Positions 42,962-54,270 of a stretch of 64,000 nt of DNA are shown in pieces. This stretch comes from Hofstenia miamia. Taxonomy: Eukaryota > Xenacoelomorpha > Acoela. The position numbers and the translations under genes were made by a program. The DNA lies in the NCBI GenBank assembly GCA_004352715.1, contig SCFE01000053.1, positions 1,861,795-1,925,794 of the forward strand, read 5' to 3'. The first letter of the stretch is position 1. Each line of letters opens with the position of its first letter. The notes beneath the pieces were generated by a model. The model searched no databases. It worked only from the letters and a program-made list of their open reading frames with translations, and was not told the origin of the DNA.

Positions 42962-43961
42962 NNNNNNNNNNNNNNNNNNNNNNNNNNNNNNNNNNNNNNN
43001 NNNNNNNNNNNNNNNNNNNNNNNNNNNNNNNNNNNNNNNNNNNNNNNNNNNNNNNNNNNNNNNNNNNNNNNNNNNNNNNNNNNNNNNNNNNNNNNNNNNN
43101 NNNNNNNNNNNNNNNNNNNNNNNNNNNNNNNNNNNNNNNNNNNNNNNNNNNNNNNNNNNNNNNNNNNNNNNNNNNNNNNNNNNNNNNNNNNNNNNNNNNN
43201 NNNNNNNNNNNNNNNNNNNNNNNNNNNNNNNNNNNNNNNNNNNNNNNNNNNNNNNNNNNNNNNNNNNNNNNNNNNNNNNNNNNNNNNNNNNNNNNNNNNN
43301 NNNNNNNNNNNNNNNNNNNNNNNNNNNNNNNNNNNNNNNNNNNNNNNNNNNNNNNNNNNNNNNNNNNNNNNNNNNNNNNNNNNNNNNNNNNNNNNNNNNN
43401 NNNNNNNNNNNNNNNNNNNNNNNNNNNNNNNNNNNNNNNNNNNNNNNNNNNNNNNNNNNNNNNNNNNNNNNNNNNNNNNNNNNNNNNNNNNNNNNNNNNN
43501 NNNNNNNNNNNNNNNNNNNNNNNNNNNNNNNNNNNNNNNNNNNNNNNNNNNNNNNNNNNNNNNNNNNNNNNNNNNNNNNNNNNNNNNNNNNNNNNNNNNN
43601 NNNNNNNNNNNNNNNNNNNNNNNNNNNNNNNNNNNNNNNNNNNNNNNNNNNNNNNNNNNNNNNNNNNNNNNNNNNNNNNNNNNNNNNNNNNNNNNNNNNN
43701 NNNNNNNNNNNNNNNNNNNNNNNNNNNNNNNNNNNNNNNNNNNNNNNNNNNNNNNNNNNNNNNNNNNNNNNNNNNNNNNNNNNNNNNNNNNNNNNNNNNN
43801 NNNNNNNNNNNNNNNNNNNNNNNNNNNNNNNNNNNNNNNNNNNNNNNNNNNNNNNNNNNNNNNNNNNNNNNNNNNNNNNNNNNNNNNNNNNNNNNNNNNN
43901 NNNNNNNNNNNNNNNNNNNNNNNNNNNNNNNNNNNNNNNNNNNNNNNNNNNNNNNNNNNNN
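42962..43961. other. Assembly gap (1000 N)
   Basis: Exactly 1000 N, starting in a TA repeat. The true distance between the flanks is unknown. Confidence 1.
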
Positions 43962-44044
43962 TAGGTGATTCACCAATTATCATTTGCAAACACCCCTCGA
44001 TATCTGTGAGTCAGCACTCAAACCACCCTCGCCAATATTCACGA

Positions 44045-44125
44045 TCTGTCACGTGACGTGTGACGTCATCAGCTCTCGACCAATCAGAATAGGTGTTACG
44101 AATCCAGCTCTCGACCAATCAGAGG
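44045..44125. promoter_or_regulatory. Promoter-like cluster: E-box, CRE and two CCAAT boxes
   Basis: Within 80 bp lie CACGTG (44050-44055), a palindromic TGACGTCA (44061-44068) and two CCAATCAG boxes (44080-44087 and 44115-44122). The CCAAT boxes are embedded in an exact 18-bp direct repeat, AGCTCTCGACCAATCAGA, at 44071-44088 and 44106-44123, 35 bp apart. The GC content and CpG count are well above the surroundings. It may be the promoter or leader of a transposable element or an untranslated first exon. No start site or downstream ORF is firmly linked. Confidence 0.45.
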
Positions 44126-44549
44126 CGTTTGTTTGTGGCAGGGTTGCTGCAGCCATTACTACTCAGGTCCTTTGGCCCAACTGAAATATCCATTTGTTGT
44201 ATTAAGAGGAAATAAGGACCCACTAGGAAATAATCGACCCACTAATTTTTATTATAAATAATTTGTTAGGACTGATTCATTTCCTTTGCATTTAAAGCTC
44301 ATAAATATAACCCATTCTATATAAAATAATCGTCTAAAATGTGAAAATTATCGCCCTGTTTCAATTACCTCACCTTTTTCTAAAATCATCGTAAAGCTGC
44401 TTTATGAACAAATCAGTCTATATTGAATACAAATATTCCATTCTTGTGAACACTCAATTTGGTTTCCGAAAAAGGCACTCCACTGCTGATGCATTACATT
44501 ACAGAACTATTGCGCTCATTTCTTGACAATTATAATTTCGTAAGGAATA

Positions 44550-45849
44550 TGAGGTCTGTTCAAAAAGTTCAAGGACTGATGCTGTAATTTTCCACAATGG
44601 GGGAGTTGCGCTTTCTTGCACCAATCATATTGTTAGGTAGTTACTTACGAACAAGTTGGGCAATCAGCTTCAAGCTGTACCAAAATCTCACGAGATTATA
44701 GCATTTCCTGTTGTCTGCTATGGCTGAAATGGAGCTGTCTGCTGAACAAAGAGTTGCAATTAAGTTTTGTGTGAAACTCATATAGACTGCTTCTGAAACT
44801 CATGAAATGTTACAGTTAGCTTACAAAGAGGCTGCTCTAAGTCGTAGCAGAACATTTGAATGGCATAAAAGATTAAAAGAGGGTAGAGAACCAACACAAG
44901 ATGACCATCGCTCAGGAAGACCGAAATCTTCAAAAACTGAGGGAAACATTGAAGTGGTGAAAGAAAAAATCCTCTCAGACAGAAGATTGACTATCAGAGA
45001 GGTAGCTGATGATACTGTCTTGGCATTTGCCACTGTTCAGAGCATTCTGGTTGAAAACCTGAGAATGAGAAGGGTCACTGCCAAATTGCTCACAGAACAG
45101 CAGAAGGAAGCGCGAGTTCAAATCTGCACAGACTTGCTAGAAACATCTGAAAATGATCCAGATTTCATCAGAAACATAATCACTGGTGACGAGAGTTGNN
45201 NNNNNNNNNNNNNNNNNNNNNNNNNNNNNNNNNNNNNNNNNNNNNNNNNNNNNNNNNNNNNNNNNNNNNNNNNNNNNNNNNNNNNNNNNNNNNNNNNNNN
45301 NNNNNNNNNNNNNNNNNNNNNNNNNNNNNNNNNNNNNNNNNNNNNNNNNNNNNNNNNNNNNNNNNNNNNNNNNNNNNNNNNNNNNNNNNNNNNNNNNNNN
45401 NNNNNNNNNNNNNNNNNNNNNNNNNNNNNNNNNNNNNNNNNNNNNNNNNNNNNNNNNNNNNTTTGTACTCCACCACGACAATGCGCCGGCTCAAAATGCC
45501 CATTGCATAAAGGATTTTCTAGCTAAAACCCAAGCCACAGTCATCAGCCCCCCCCTCCTTACTCACCCGACCTAGCACCCTGTGACTATTTTCTCTTCCC
45601 CAAACTCAAATTCAAGTTGAAGGGAAGGCGATTTGATGATGTAGAGACAATCAAGAGTGCCATAGCCAGAGAGATACGACAACTCCCACAGGAAGTGTTC
45701 CAGAATGCCATGGAAAAACTTCAATGTCGCTGGAATCACTGTATAGACTCACAAGGGATGTATTTTGAGGGAGATAGGTTTTAAATTGCATGTAAGTTAA
45801 CTGTTTGTGAAATACTGCATTAGTCCTGGAACTTTTTGATCAGACCTCG
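44550..45849 (+). mobile_element. Decayed mariner nested in a LINE
   Basis: A 1300-bp element (263 of them N) between TA dinucleotides (44548-44549 and 45850-45851). Terminal 33-bp inverted repeats match at about 29 positions, with shared GAGGTCTG and CAAAAAGTTC. It contains one transposase pseudogene in the + direction. The ends are unrelated to those of the mariner at 3221-4547, so two mariner families are present in the window. Confidence 0.9.
44720..45783 (+). pseudogene. Mariner transposase, broken (stop, gap and frameshift)
   Basis: ATG at 44720, followed by 20 more codons and an in-frame TAG (44783-44785). The frame then continues, with ETHEMLQLAY, RTFEWHKRLKEGREPTQDD, RSGRPKS and IITGDES, where the first catalytic Asp lies in the GDE motif. 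An N-gap (45199-45461) hides the middle. After it, VLHHDNAPAQ carries the second Asp. A frameshift near 45560 precedes YSPDLAPCDYFLFPKLK with the third Asp, and the protein ends FEGDRF at a TAA (45781-45783). All recognisable catalytic blocks belong to mariner, but the stop and frameshift make it non-functional as assembled. Confidence 0.85.
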
Positions 45850-46299
45850 TACTTGTATACCCCTTTCAAGGCATTGATTAATATAAATCATGCAATTCTT
45901 TTCAAAAAATTTAGCATAGGTCAAATTAACAATTATCTTACTAATCGATTTCAAAGGGTTTTGATAAATAAAGGGGAATTTGCTTGGTCCTCTTTTTCAC
46001 TATTTATATAAATGATCTCAACTGCGTTATACCCAATGAATGAAGATTAGTACAATATGCAGATGACACATGCATATTTCGTAATGATGAAAATATTGAG
46101 AGATCAATAAAAACTTTAGAAATTAATGTTGAAAACCTGCAACATTACTTTAGTATGCCTTCCCTCACAATCAATCCACTAAAACCAAATTCTGTGCAAT
46201 GTCTCCAAAACTAGAATATAACAATTTCAATAATAAGAAATTGCAATTTGCTAGTCTGCCAATTTTAATATCTTGATGTAGATATTGACCATTACATTA

Positions 46300-47392
46300 A
46301 ATATTTCTTGCTACGAAATATTTCTGTTGCGCGTTTGCATATGAACATTGATTTCAAGTGCTATCTTTATATATGGCATAAAAAATATTTTATAATTTCT
46401 CTAAATTGGCCTGCATTTTTATGCGGTCACGAAATTTTTCTGCATCGTGAAGCAATACGCATTGTAGTGCTGCCTTTCTTAAAAGAAAATGATTGTTAGA
46501 TTTTGGGGCAATTTGCATTTTATCACACATGTATTTCTTGAGAATCCCCAAGCGCACATCGATTTTCTTTGAAGTCAAAACACTGCAAGTAGTTGTATGC
46601 TTATATCATAAAATATTTGCGGGATTCTACTTTGTCAATTAGTTTCAAAAGACCACTAAAACTCTAGGTCGGCTTATCATTGCGAAAATCAGCAACCAAT
46701 TTCAAAGGACTGATTGTATACATCTGAGTTTACTACAAAAATTGTCAATTTTGAGTTTATTTTTGAACAGTGTTAATTTTGATTGCATTGACCTTATTGA
46801 TTTTTAGGTCACCGTATTAATGCTTTGTTTAATAATCTAGAAAAATCATTGCTATATAAACTAGATTCCCAAAACAAAAGGACTGAAAAGTTGAATTAAT
46901 TCTGAAAAACTTTCGATGATATGAAAAATTTTCATGATTCTATATTAGATAATTTTCTTTAATTGTAAATAAACGGTTACATTCTGATAAAATTCAATTT
47001 CCTTTTTATCTGTGTAGTTCATCCAAGAAACGAAATTTTATTATCCGGAAAGTAAAGTTCAAAAAGACATTTTTAAGAAGAACATATCTGTAGTGTATGC
47101 ATTTGTCATAGTGGTGATCGAAGCTCCTGCATCTACTATTATGTAATTTTAAAGCTATTTATTGATATTGGGATAAACGTTCAAGCATGTTAGCTACGAC
47201 AAAAATTTCACCTGCTCGACTGCGAGATGGCGCTCACTTTAGCTTAAATAATCAATGTCAAGTCCTATTATTAGTAATTCATGATGCTTTTGTCCGAACG
47301 GTTTGTCCGTGTCAAAGTGCATTGCTAAACTCGATCAACTCAAATGCGTAATATTTTACTTCGACTATGAGTTAACGCACGCAACATTTTTA
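46300..47392. other. Unassigned AT-rich sequence
   Basis: No convincing exon or transposon motif. A short acceptor-bounded open stretch at about 47018-47050 was considered but did not link in phase to anything. Confidence 0.35.
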
Positions 47393-47597
47393 GCTTCTTG
47401 AAACGGCTGTTGAATAATTTACTAATAGTTCTCCAAGAAAGACTGCAAAGAATAGATAAGAAAACTGATAAGACTAAAGAAAACAAATGCATCACACCTG
47501 AAGAGATGCTAAAGCCAAATCCATCACAAACAAAAAATAGATCCGCTCAATCCAAAAAAACTGAGGAAGGAACGAAGTTTCATATTCTAAGTTAGTC
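47393..47597 (+). CDS. Candidate terminal exon, lysine-rich (unassigned)
   Basis: After a good acceptor (CATTTTTAG, ending at 47392) a frame stays open for 68 codons to a TAG. It starts FLKRLLNNLLIVLQERLQR, an amphipathic leucine-rich helix, and continues into a polar Lys/Ser/Thr-rich tail with ITPEEMLKPNPSQ. It could be the last exon of a gene, possibly of the PLAC8-like gene upstream. However, its phase (one leading base) does not fit the donor at 42236, so another exon would be needed between. I do not recognise the protein. Confidence 0.25.
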
Positions 47598-47599
47598 TG

Positions 47600-48270
47600 T
47601 ACCGCCAAGGTTTCTTAAAAGTAAAATTTCCGTTTTCTCATATCCTGCTACTGGTGTAGCAATTAAAAATTGTTGATGCATTCCCAATAGCTATCAGCAT
47701 AATGATATATTATTAAATTAATTTCTGAATAATGATTTTTTCTGACTTCCAAACTAAGAATGTATTCTCTTGCAAGTAACGTCAAAAGAGCACTCATAGC
47801 GATCTAGCACAATGATTTTAAATTATTTAAGCCGTTATTTACTTACAATTTAGCTCTTCAAAAGATTATTTAAGAGAAGTCGCTCATTTTTCTGAAAAAA
47901 GTCTAAAAAAATCTATTCAACAAAACATTTTAATTAAACAAAATGCAAAAATAAGATTATTTTGTTTTTGAATGTTTAAATTGCTTTTGTTTAGAACAGA
48001 ATCCCCATTCCAAGATGTTTGCAAGGGATGAAACACACTATTCCAAATGATGATGTGAATTACATTTTGACCACTTTACAATTAAATGAGAATAAAATTT
48101 TCAAATATCACAAATGAAATGTAAGAAAACCATCTAAATCATCAATTGTGCTGAAAAATCATCACCTATATGTCATAGCACGATGTTCAAATTCATCTAG
48201 TGCTTTATTAACACACAAACAGCAAGTCTTTCCAGCATGAGAAGAATTAAGTCCCAGACGTAATTTAATG
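47600..48270. other. Unassigned AT-rich sequence
   Basis: Nothing recognisable. It may include the left part of the following piggyBac element, whose left end was not found. Confidence 0.3.
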
Positions 48271-48359
48271 AGTTGATAAACAACTTCTGGTTCAAATTTG
48301 AATCCTAATCTCGGAGAAGGCATCGCTTGAAGCCAGTCTGATGTATGATTAGCTGAGAG

Positions 48360-49914
48360 GTATTAGGATGTGGGTTAGAGCATATTCTAATGGATATGTT
48401 ACACAGTTTGAAATTTATATAGGAAGGAAAGATGATGGTCCAGCTGAGACTGGACTTGGAGTATGAGTTGTCAACCAACTCTAGGTAAATTTTACAAAAT
48501 TCTAATAATTATTTTTCATTCATAAACTTAACTAAAGACTTACCTGACAAAGGTGTTTGCGACTGCGTAACCATAAGATCTAACAGAAAAAAACTTTCAC
48601 TGATGAGAGAAGACAAAGCAAAGGCCTGGGGAGATAGTGATTATAGAATGGATAATTCAATAGTTTCATGTTGAAAATGGATGGAAAATAAAGCAGTATT
48701 TGTTGTTTGTTCATTTCATGATGCTTCAAAAGAGTTAGAAATTACTAGAAAACAAAAAGATGGCTCAACTAAAACTTATCCTTACCATCTAACTTGTTAT
48801 TGAATAGGACAAGCTCATGTGGTATGTGGACCTATCTGATATGATGAAAGGTACTTATGAGGTTGATAGAAACTCAAAGAAATGGTGGATAATAATATTT
48901 CTACATCTTGATGTAGGTATACCGCCATCGCAGTTCTACTCCGTGATCTGGCTATGGCCTCCGGCCGACTCCGATCTCTGAATCAATCCACATGTGCCTC
49001 CATCGCCGATTGAGTAGCTCCAAGTCTCAGCTAAACGATGTTCTTATGTGTTCCCTATCCTAACTCAGTGCAGCTCTTGATGCTGTTTGTAACTGACTTA
49101 AACTCAATTTGTAATGTGTATTTATGATGCTTCTCAACCTTGCAATGTCACTAGCTGCTTAATAAGTATTACTTTAGCCATTACCGAAAACTATTGGCTT
49201 TAATTAATTTAATTAAAATAAATTACATAATAACTTGCAGCTTCCTACCTTACATTTAAATAACAATACATGCTCGGTCTTTTTATCGGTCTATTATAGG
49301 TCACTTAAGTCTATAACATAAAATATGTATAACCTACGGTAGGCTATCCAGCCCTTTTACCGACATCACATTTTAGATACATGTAAACGATAGAATCGAT
49401 AGTCAGCTAAACGGAGTAAAACTCCTAATCGTATACCTAACTTAAATGCAGGTTCATTGTTTGGATCAAGGACTCTCGAGTCGCTCCCGATATGTGCCCA
49501 AACCACTACTACTGCATTTACCGTTTAGCTTGACATGATTTATAAATAAGCAAACCGATATAAAATCTAAAGATAAGATTTTCGAAGATTTACAAGAAAT
49601 TAACTACTGAAAGCTTAAGCCTATTTGACTTTCAATATAGATTAATTTATGGTCTCATTGGATGTACTAGACTATTGAACCCAAAATGCACAGATGCACA
49701 AAAAACTACATGGCCAAAAAAGAAAAAAACAAAATTGCTACAGCAATCAGACAAGACCGGTCAACTCATCTTCCTACATTTGTGTCACAAAGAAGACGGT
49801 GGCATTTTTGTAGTACAAAGGCAAATCCTCATCAGACCCAATGGCTTTGTGAAGTCTGTGATGTGCCTTTATGGTGTTAATCAAAATTGCTTTTCAGCAT
49901 TTCACAAGCAATAA
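48360..49914 (+). pseudogene. piggyBac transposase (PGBD4-like), broken
   Basis: Blocks in order, in shifting frames: VWVRAYSNGYVTQFEIYIGR-like sequence with DDGPAETGLG (about 48370-48465); the RSNRKKLS region with REDKAKAWGDSDYR (about 48570-48650); KWMENKAVFVVCSFHDASKE and RKQKDGS (about 48675-48770); YVDLSDMMKGTYEVDRNSKK followed by WW (about 48825-48890), corresponding to the conserved GVD-DQ block. At 49620-49680 LFDFQYRLIYGLIG continues the domain. The Cys/His-rich tail at 49790-49915 (HFCSTKANPHQTQWLCEVCD, then NCFSAFHK) is the zinc-binding DNA-contact region. Stops and frameshifts are numerous. Confidence 0.75.
48915..49600. other. Insertion-like block inside the piggyBac relic
   Basis: The transposase reads up to FLHLD at about 48910 and resumes near 49615. 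The block between contains a GC-richer start (CCGCCATCGCAG, GGCCTCCGGCC) and otherwise AT-rich sequence, with no frame. Clear terminal repeats or a target duplication were not found. Confidence 0.45.
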
Positions 49915-50303
49915 GCAATAAATAAAAATTATTATTCAAATAGATTTCTGTTGTTCAGTTTTGTTTTTAGTTTGAGATTAGGAATATGCTGCTGTAGCAA
50001 TACTTTTTTCACAGTTTGAACTTTATTTTTTATGTAAGAGGAAATAAATGAGTAACTAGATTAAATGTATTTATATAACCACATAAAATCCACAAAAGTG
50101 GCTTACATATGCATTTATTAATTTTTTTGTTATGAACCAATGATGGGAGAGTGTTAGCGAAAATGCATCACCTCAGAAAATGTGTGTGGTGTGCGCAACT
50201 CAAAATTCTTTTAGGAATGCATAATTTACGCCCTTACGGTTAAAATAGCAAAGAAATTAAGTCGTTTTTTCAAAAAATCAAATACTTGACGTCAAAGGGT
50301 TAA

Positions 50304-52370
50304 TTCTAGGATTAACATTATTGAATAAAAATGTTAACATTTAATGTTGACATAACATTTGACCAAATAAATGAACATTTTATGGTCAATGGGTTGTTAA
50401 CAGATGTAATAATAAATAGGTCGGTAGTTCTGATAATTACCGCAATCACTTTTTAAAATAAAGGTCTAATATTGGCCATCACTCTATCTCGCCAGGGATC
50501 TTTTCACTTTTAAAATCAATTCTATTCATCACCAAGCAGCGAAAATGTAGCTTACATATTACAGAATATGAAGAGAACAAAAAATTTGCTATGCTGATGC
50601 TTTGACGTCAACAAGTTAATTGCAATCCCAAAACATTTGAGAAATGTGTTCCAAGACCCCAACAACGCTTATGTTTGGCAGCGTGGTTGCCAATAATAAA
50701 CTAAACACATCACAAAATTGGATGTACTCCTGATTTGACGTCCTGAAGGGAATTTATCGATGAAGAGAGCAATTAAATACTAACTTTTTAGGAATATTAG
50801 AAAAATAGTGAAAGATTGATTTATATTTTTAAAGAGTTGACTTGCAAATAATATTTTTGAAAAATTCAAAAAATATCAAAGTTGAAACTTCTTTCAAATT
50901 AGAGATAAAACATCATTTCTCAAGGGGGTTCTTTCTTAACACCTCTGGCTAACAGGGAATTTGAGACTATTACAACATTTTCTTTCAAAAACCAGATAGG
51001 GATGGTACATGGCCCAATAGATTTATTTTTCAATTTTAATACAGCTTTTTGAATCGTCTGTTTGGTGACAAAGCTAAATATATTTTTTTGTAATACAAAT
51101 TAGCGCTATAGCTGAAAGATATGTTCTTTACAATAAAATTAAAAGCATTACATATTTTGAATAAATTGTTACAAGGTACCATTGTGAAAAACCTTTTCTC
51201 TTTTGTTTTAATTTTATTTAAGAACAAATTAAACCGTTGCCATTTTGTCGAACTTTGAAATGTAGACAAATTAATTTCAGCCATGAAATATTGATTATTT
51301 TCACAACGAAAAGTAATATTAGTTGTTTCGAGCTTTTTTTACCTGAAGATAGATATATTCAGATTTAAAAATGTAACCTGTTAAAGACATTCAATATTTA
51401 TCCAAGTTATATTTGGACATTTAAGATTTCGGAAGAAAATTAACAACTTTCTCAGTATAAATTAAAATGTAATGATACCTATATAGAAAAAGGGAAAAGG
51501 CAAAAAACCAATTTTGTATTTAACACCATTTAAATAAACATCAAATTACCAATTTAATGCAGCTTTAATGACATATCATTTCGCAGAAAATTTTGAATCT
51601 AAAACATAGAAAGCGAAAACATTTGCTGAGACGGATGTAGCAGCCACGAACATATTGTGGCCAGTCTTTCTTCAGAAAGTTGATACATATTTAAACACGA
51701 GCTTGAATAGACATGTCATCAACTTCTTGTTTTTCTTGACAAATTGAACAAAGAACGCAACATGCAACGAAAAAACAATCCTCTGCTGAAGACCCCATGA
51801 TTCTGCCCTTTTCCCTGACCTAAAATGAAACTGGACAGGTTTTAAACTTACTAAATCTTTAATAAAACCACAATTACCCACAAACATAGTTACACTGTGC
51901 AACGAGAAACAGTTCGGGACATATATTTTCAAAATTTTAAATAAAAAAATATTATATGCTTCTCTTAGACATTCAAATATTAAAAGTAATAGATTGAGAA
52001 AAAACCGAAGCTGGTATTCAGCGGGTTACATGTAAAACATTTGATTGTTGTATGAGCCAATATGTTGAAGACCATCATGTATTGATAATGTACTATATTG
52101 AGTTTCGACTTTACAAAGATTAACCCTAGAAAAACGTTATCCAGAATACAAAACATTTGAGATTTATAAGCAAGTTCCTTCTTGAAAAAACCATACACCA
52201 AATCAATGTCATCAAGAGTAAAATACTTAGTTTAATACTTAAGGAATTACACACATTCAAAGCTATTTTATATATTAATGAATAAACAACCTGATTTTAT
52301 TTATAGTCAAATCAACTTTTAATTTAATTTTTTAAATTTCTACAAATGATGACAAAGTTGAAAAATTCCT
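50304..52370. other. Unassigned AT-rich sequence
   Basis: No gene motif. Two GACGTC-containing words (50606-50613 area and 50737-50744 area) resemble the piggyBac end but lack the flanking GGG-TTAA context. Minus-strand open frames at 51036-51284, 51672-51932 and 51980-52201 are unremarkable. Confidence 0.35.
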
Positions 52371-52373
52371 AAA

Positions 52374-52774
52374 AGTGTGCTTACAGATTGTCAATGAAAT
52401 ATAATACTTCGCAATCGAGCGCTTAATTAGAACAATTCAGCTGTAAACAGCTGTGAAGGACGATCAATAATAAAACTCATGAAATCAAAAAAATGTGTAT
52501 TTGAGCTAACCAATTGCGCTAATACTGCTGCAAACTCTTAAAAGACGAGCATATTCGCACATTTGAGATAAACAGTTTTGATATTTTATCTTTCACTTCT
52601 TTCCTGATAGTCAATTACAAGTTTGAGATTAGTCAATGTGAAACGCTGTATCAATAACAAATGAAAGTGTCATAAACAAGTTCAATTGAGAGCTGAAAAC
52701 AGTGCATCAACAAGAGTATATTCATCTCAATTGAGAAGTGTTATATTTCATTGATAAGCTGTAAACGCACCTTA
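52374..52774. mobile_element. 400-bp inverted-repeat element (MITE-like)
   Basis: About 45 bp at the left end (to about 52425) pair with the inverted right end (about 52728-52774). The shared core is TCAATGAAATATAA, then ACTTC/CTCAAT, with an outer TTACAG. The interior has the palindrome CAGCTGTAAACAGCTG and repeated TCAATTGAGA words. No frame is present. The exact ends and target duplication are not clear, so the family is open. Confidence 0.55.
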
Positions 52775-53429
52775 ACGTTTTATGCAATAAAATTACGATT
52801 TCAATTAAATATGAAAATTTCAAGAATGTTTCAAATATGAAAACTTATACTGTAACATAATGGTTGTAAAAATTACAATATTATTTTGATGAGTGGTCCA
52901 CATATAGACCACTAGTCGATGATGTAACACAATTTTGTAAATAATTATGTATTTTGCATTACCAAAATTCAGAAATAGACGCGTTCTCCTAAGACAACAA
53001 ATACGCCATTGATGCACAAAATGCTGAAATGACTAATCGACGTTTACGATGGCTAGCTATTGATTAAGTGCGTTTCTTCCGATGATACAAAACACTAACT
53101 TACGTGAATGTATAACTTGAAACTAAATCCGACTAATATTTAGCATATTTACTAAACTTATAGATTAGAATTGAAGATATTGGCATGAGACTGTTATTAA
53201 CTGTTAAAAATTGCTAAAAAACTTATATTTGTCAGATAATTAATTTTAATTATAAAAATTTTACGACGAAGTAAAAAATTCTAAAATTACTGTACTATTA
53301 AATTCTTACGGAAAGCTAAAAAACAAGTTATTTCATTTTCCTCACTATAAGTAAAAAAATGATAGACTAAGACATACTACGATAGATTATCATCAAACAC
53401 GAATGTTACCTTCAAATCAATTCAATTTA

Positions 53430-53640
53430 TTATAGTTCTGTGTGATAGTTTAGCACATAAAACTTCCTTTATTCTTCATGCAAGCTGAAAGTCTTCCAGG
53501 CATGGATGCGATCAATTTTCTGCAGTAGTGTGGAGTGATTTGATTATGTTGTCTGATGCTTAATGAATTCATTAGTGCAAATGCCTTACTGCAGAACTCC
53601 TAATTGATCTCGAATAGCGGCATGATTACCATGTCCTTAT
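53430..53640 (-). pseudogene. Tc1-like transposase C-terminal fragment
   Basis: On the minus strand this reads QITPHYCRKLIASMPGR, the conserved end of Tc1 transposases, preceded by decayed frames. It is opposite in orientation to the next fragment, so they come from two copies or from a rearranged one. Confidence 0.55.
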
Positions 53641-53689
53641 TGGTAATTTTATAGACAAATCAAATAATGGATGACTAAAAAATAAAAGC

Positions 53690-54115
53690 ATTTTACGGTC
53701 ATTTCCTCTTGAGTCGTACGAAAGGGCCCTCAGTTGAAAAACCCACTCAAATCGATATTCTCCATCAAGATGGATACCATCATCACATAATTGCAGCTAG
53801 AATGGGGGCTTCTCTGTCTTGTGTGTCAAAAATTTTAAAGCGCAAAAGAAAGAAATAAATAATTATCAAATCAAAAAACATTCAGGTCAACCAAATAAGA
53901 CAACTGTCCAGACAGTCAGGTTAATTCGTCGGTTGTGTGTGTCAAATCCTTTCACATCATTTTCAGAAATTCGCGTAAATCTTCCCTTTGATTCATCAAA
54001 TATCTGCACATCTACCATTCAACGTCGATTGGTCAAATGTGGTCTGTAAGCTTATAAACCAGCAAAGAAGCCATTCTTATCTCTGAATGGCAATGGAGAG
54101 CTGGCCATGAAATTC
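53690..54115 (+). pseudogene. Tc1-like transposase N-terminal fragment
   Basis: The frame begins near GPSVEKPTQIDILHQDGYHH and continues IIAARMGASLSCVSKILKRK, the first helix-turn-helix. After a frameshift near 53855 it reads HSGQPNKTTVQTVRLIRRLC and NPFTSFSEIRVNL, the second DNA-binding domain. Then come RRLVKCGL, a stop (54047-54049) and AYKPAKKPFLS. The catalytic domain is missing. The sequence ends at a TA repeat. Confidence 0.75.
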
Positions 54116-54122
54116 CCATTAT

Positions 54123-54140
54123 TATATATATATATATATA
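54123..54140. repeat. (TA)n run
   Basis: A short TA repeat between the Tc1 fragment and the 50-bp tandem repeat. Confidence 0.85.
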
Positions 54141-54170
54141 ACGGGTGCTGAGTAGGCTTTTCGACAAATA

Positions 54171-54270
54171 TGCGGGCTCTGAAGCCAATTGTAATATATG
54201 CGGGCTTCTAGTACACTTGATGCGGGCTCTGAAGCCAATTGTAATATATGCGGGCTTCTAGTACACTTGT
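54171..54270. repeat. 50-bp tandem duplication
   Basis: Two copies of a 50-bp unit (54171-54220 and 54221-54270) that differ only at the last base. Each starts TGCGGGCTCTGAAGCC. The unit contains GAAGCC and GGCTTC arms separated by 21 bp, so each copy could form a weak hairpin. Confidence 0.95.

Larger units (their letters stand above)
44310..46300 (+). pseudogene. LINE reverse-transcriptase relic split by a mariner
   Basis: On the left of the mariner: ENYRPVSITSPFSKIIVKLL at about 44335-44395 and a decayed GFRKRHST-type block at 44460-44500, ending near 44548. On the right: a ININHAILF remnant (about 45880-45900), NRFQRVLINKGE at about 45945-45980, and QYADDTCIF at about 46050-46075, an intact YADD box. 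Frames are broken. The mariner landed between the finger block and the DLSKAFD block. Confidence 0.75.
48290..50299 (+). mobile_element. piggyBac-type transposon relic with right terminus
   Basis: The right end is GACGTCAAAGGG directly followed by TTAA (50300-50303). This matches the piggyBac rule of CCCT/GGG ends at TTAA. The interior holds a broken transposase. An insertion or unrelated block of about 650 bp (about 48915-49600) separates its main domain from its C-terminal domain. No left terminus with TTAACCC was found, so the left end is lost or too diverged. Confidence 0.7.

Noticed and set aside
42903-44056. Open frames across the N-gap at 42962-43961
   Set aside because: These are N-run artefacts ending in TA repeats.
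50600-50750. Two further GACGTC words that look like piggyBac ends
   Set aside because: They lack the GGG-TTAA context and do not pair with the confirmed right end.
51036-52201. Minus-strand open frames of 70-90 codons
   Set aside because: Length and composition are as expected by chance in AT-rich DNA; no motif, acceptor or donor pattern supports them.
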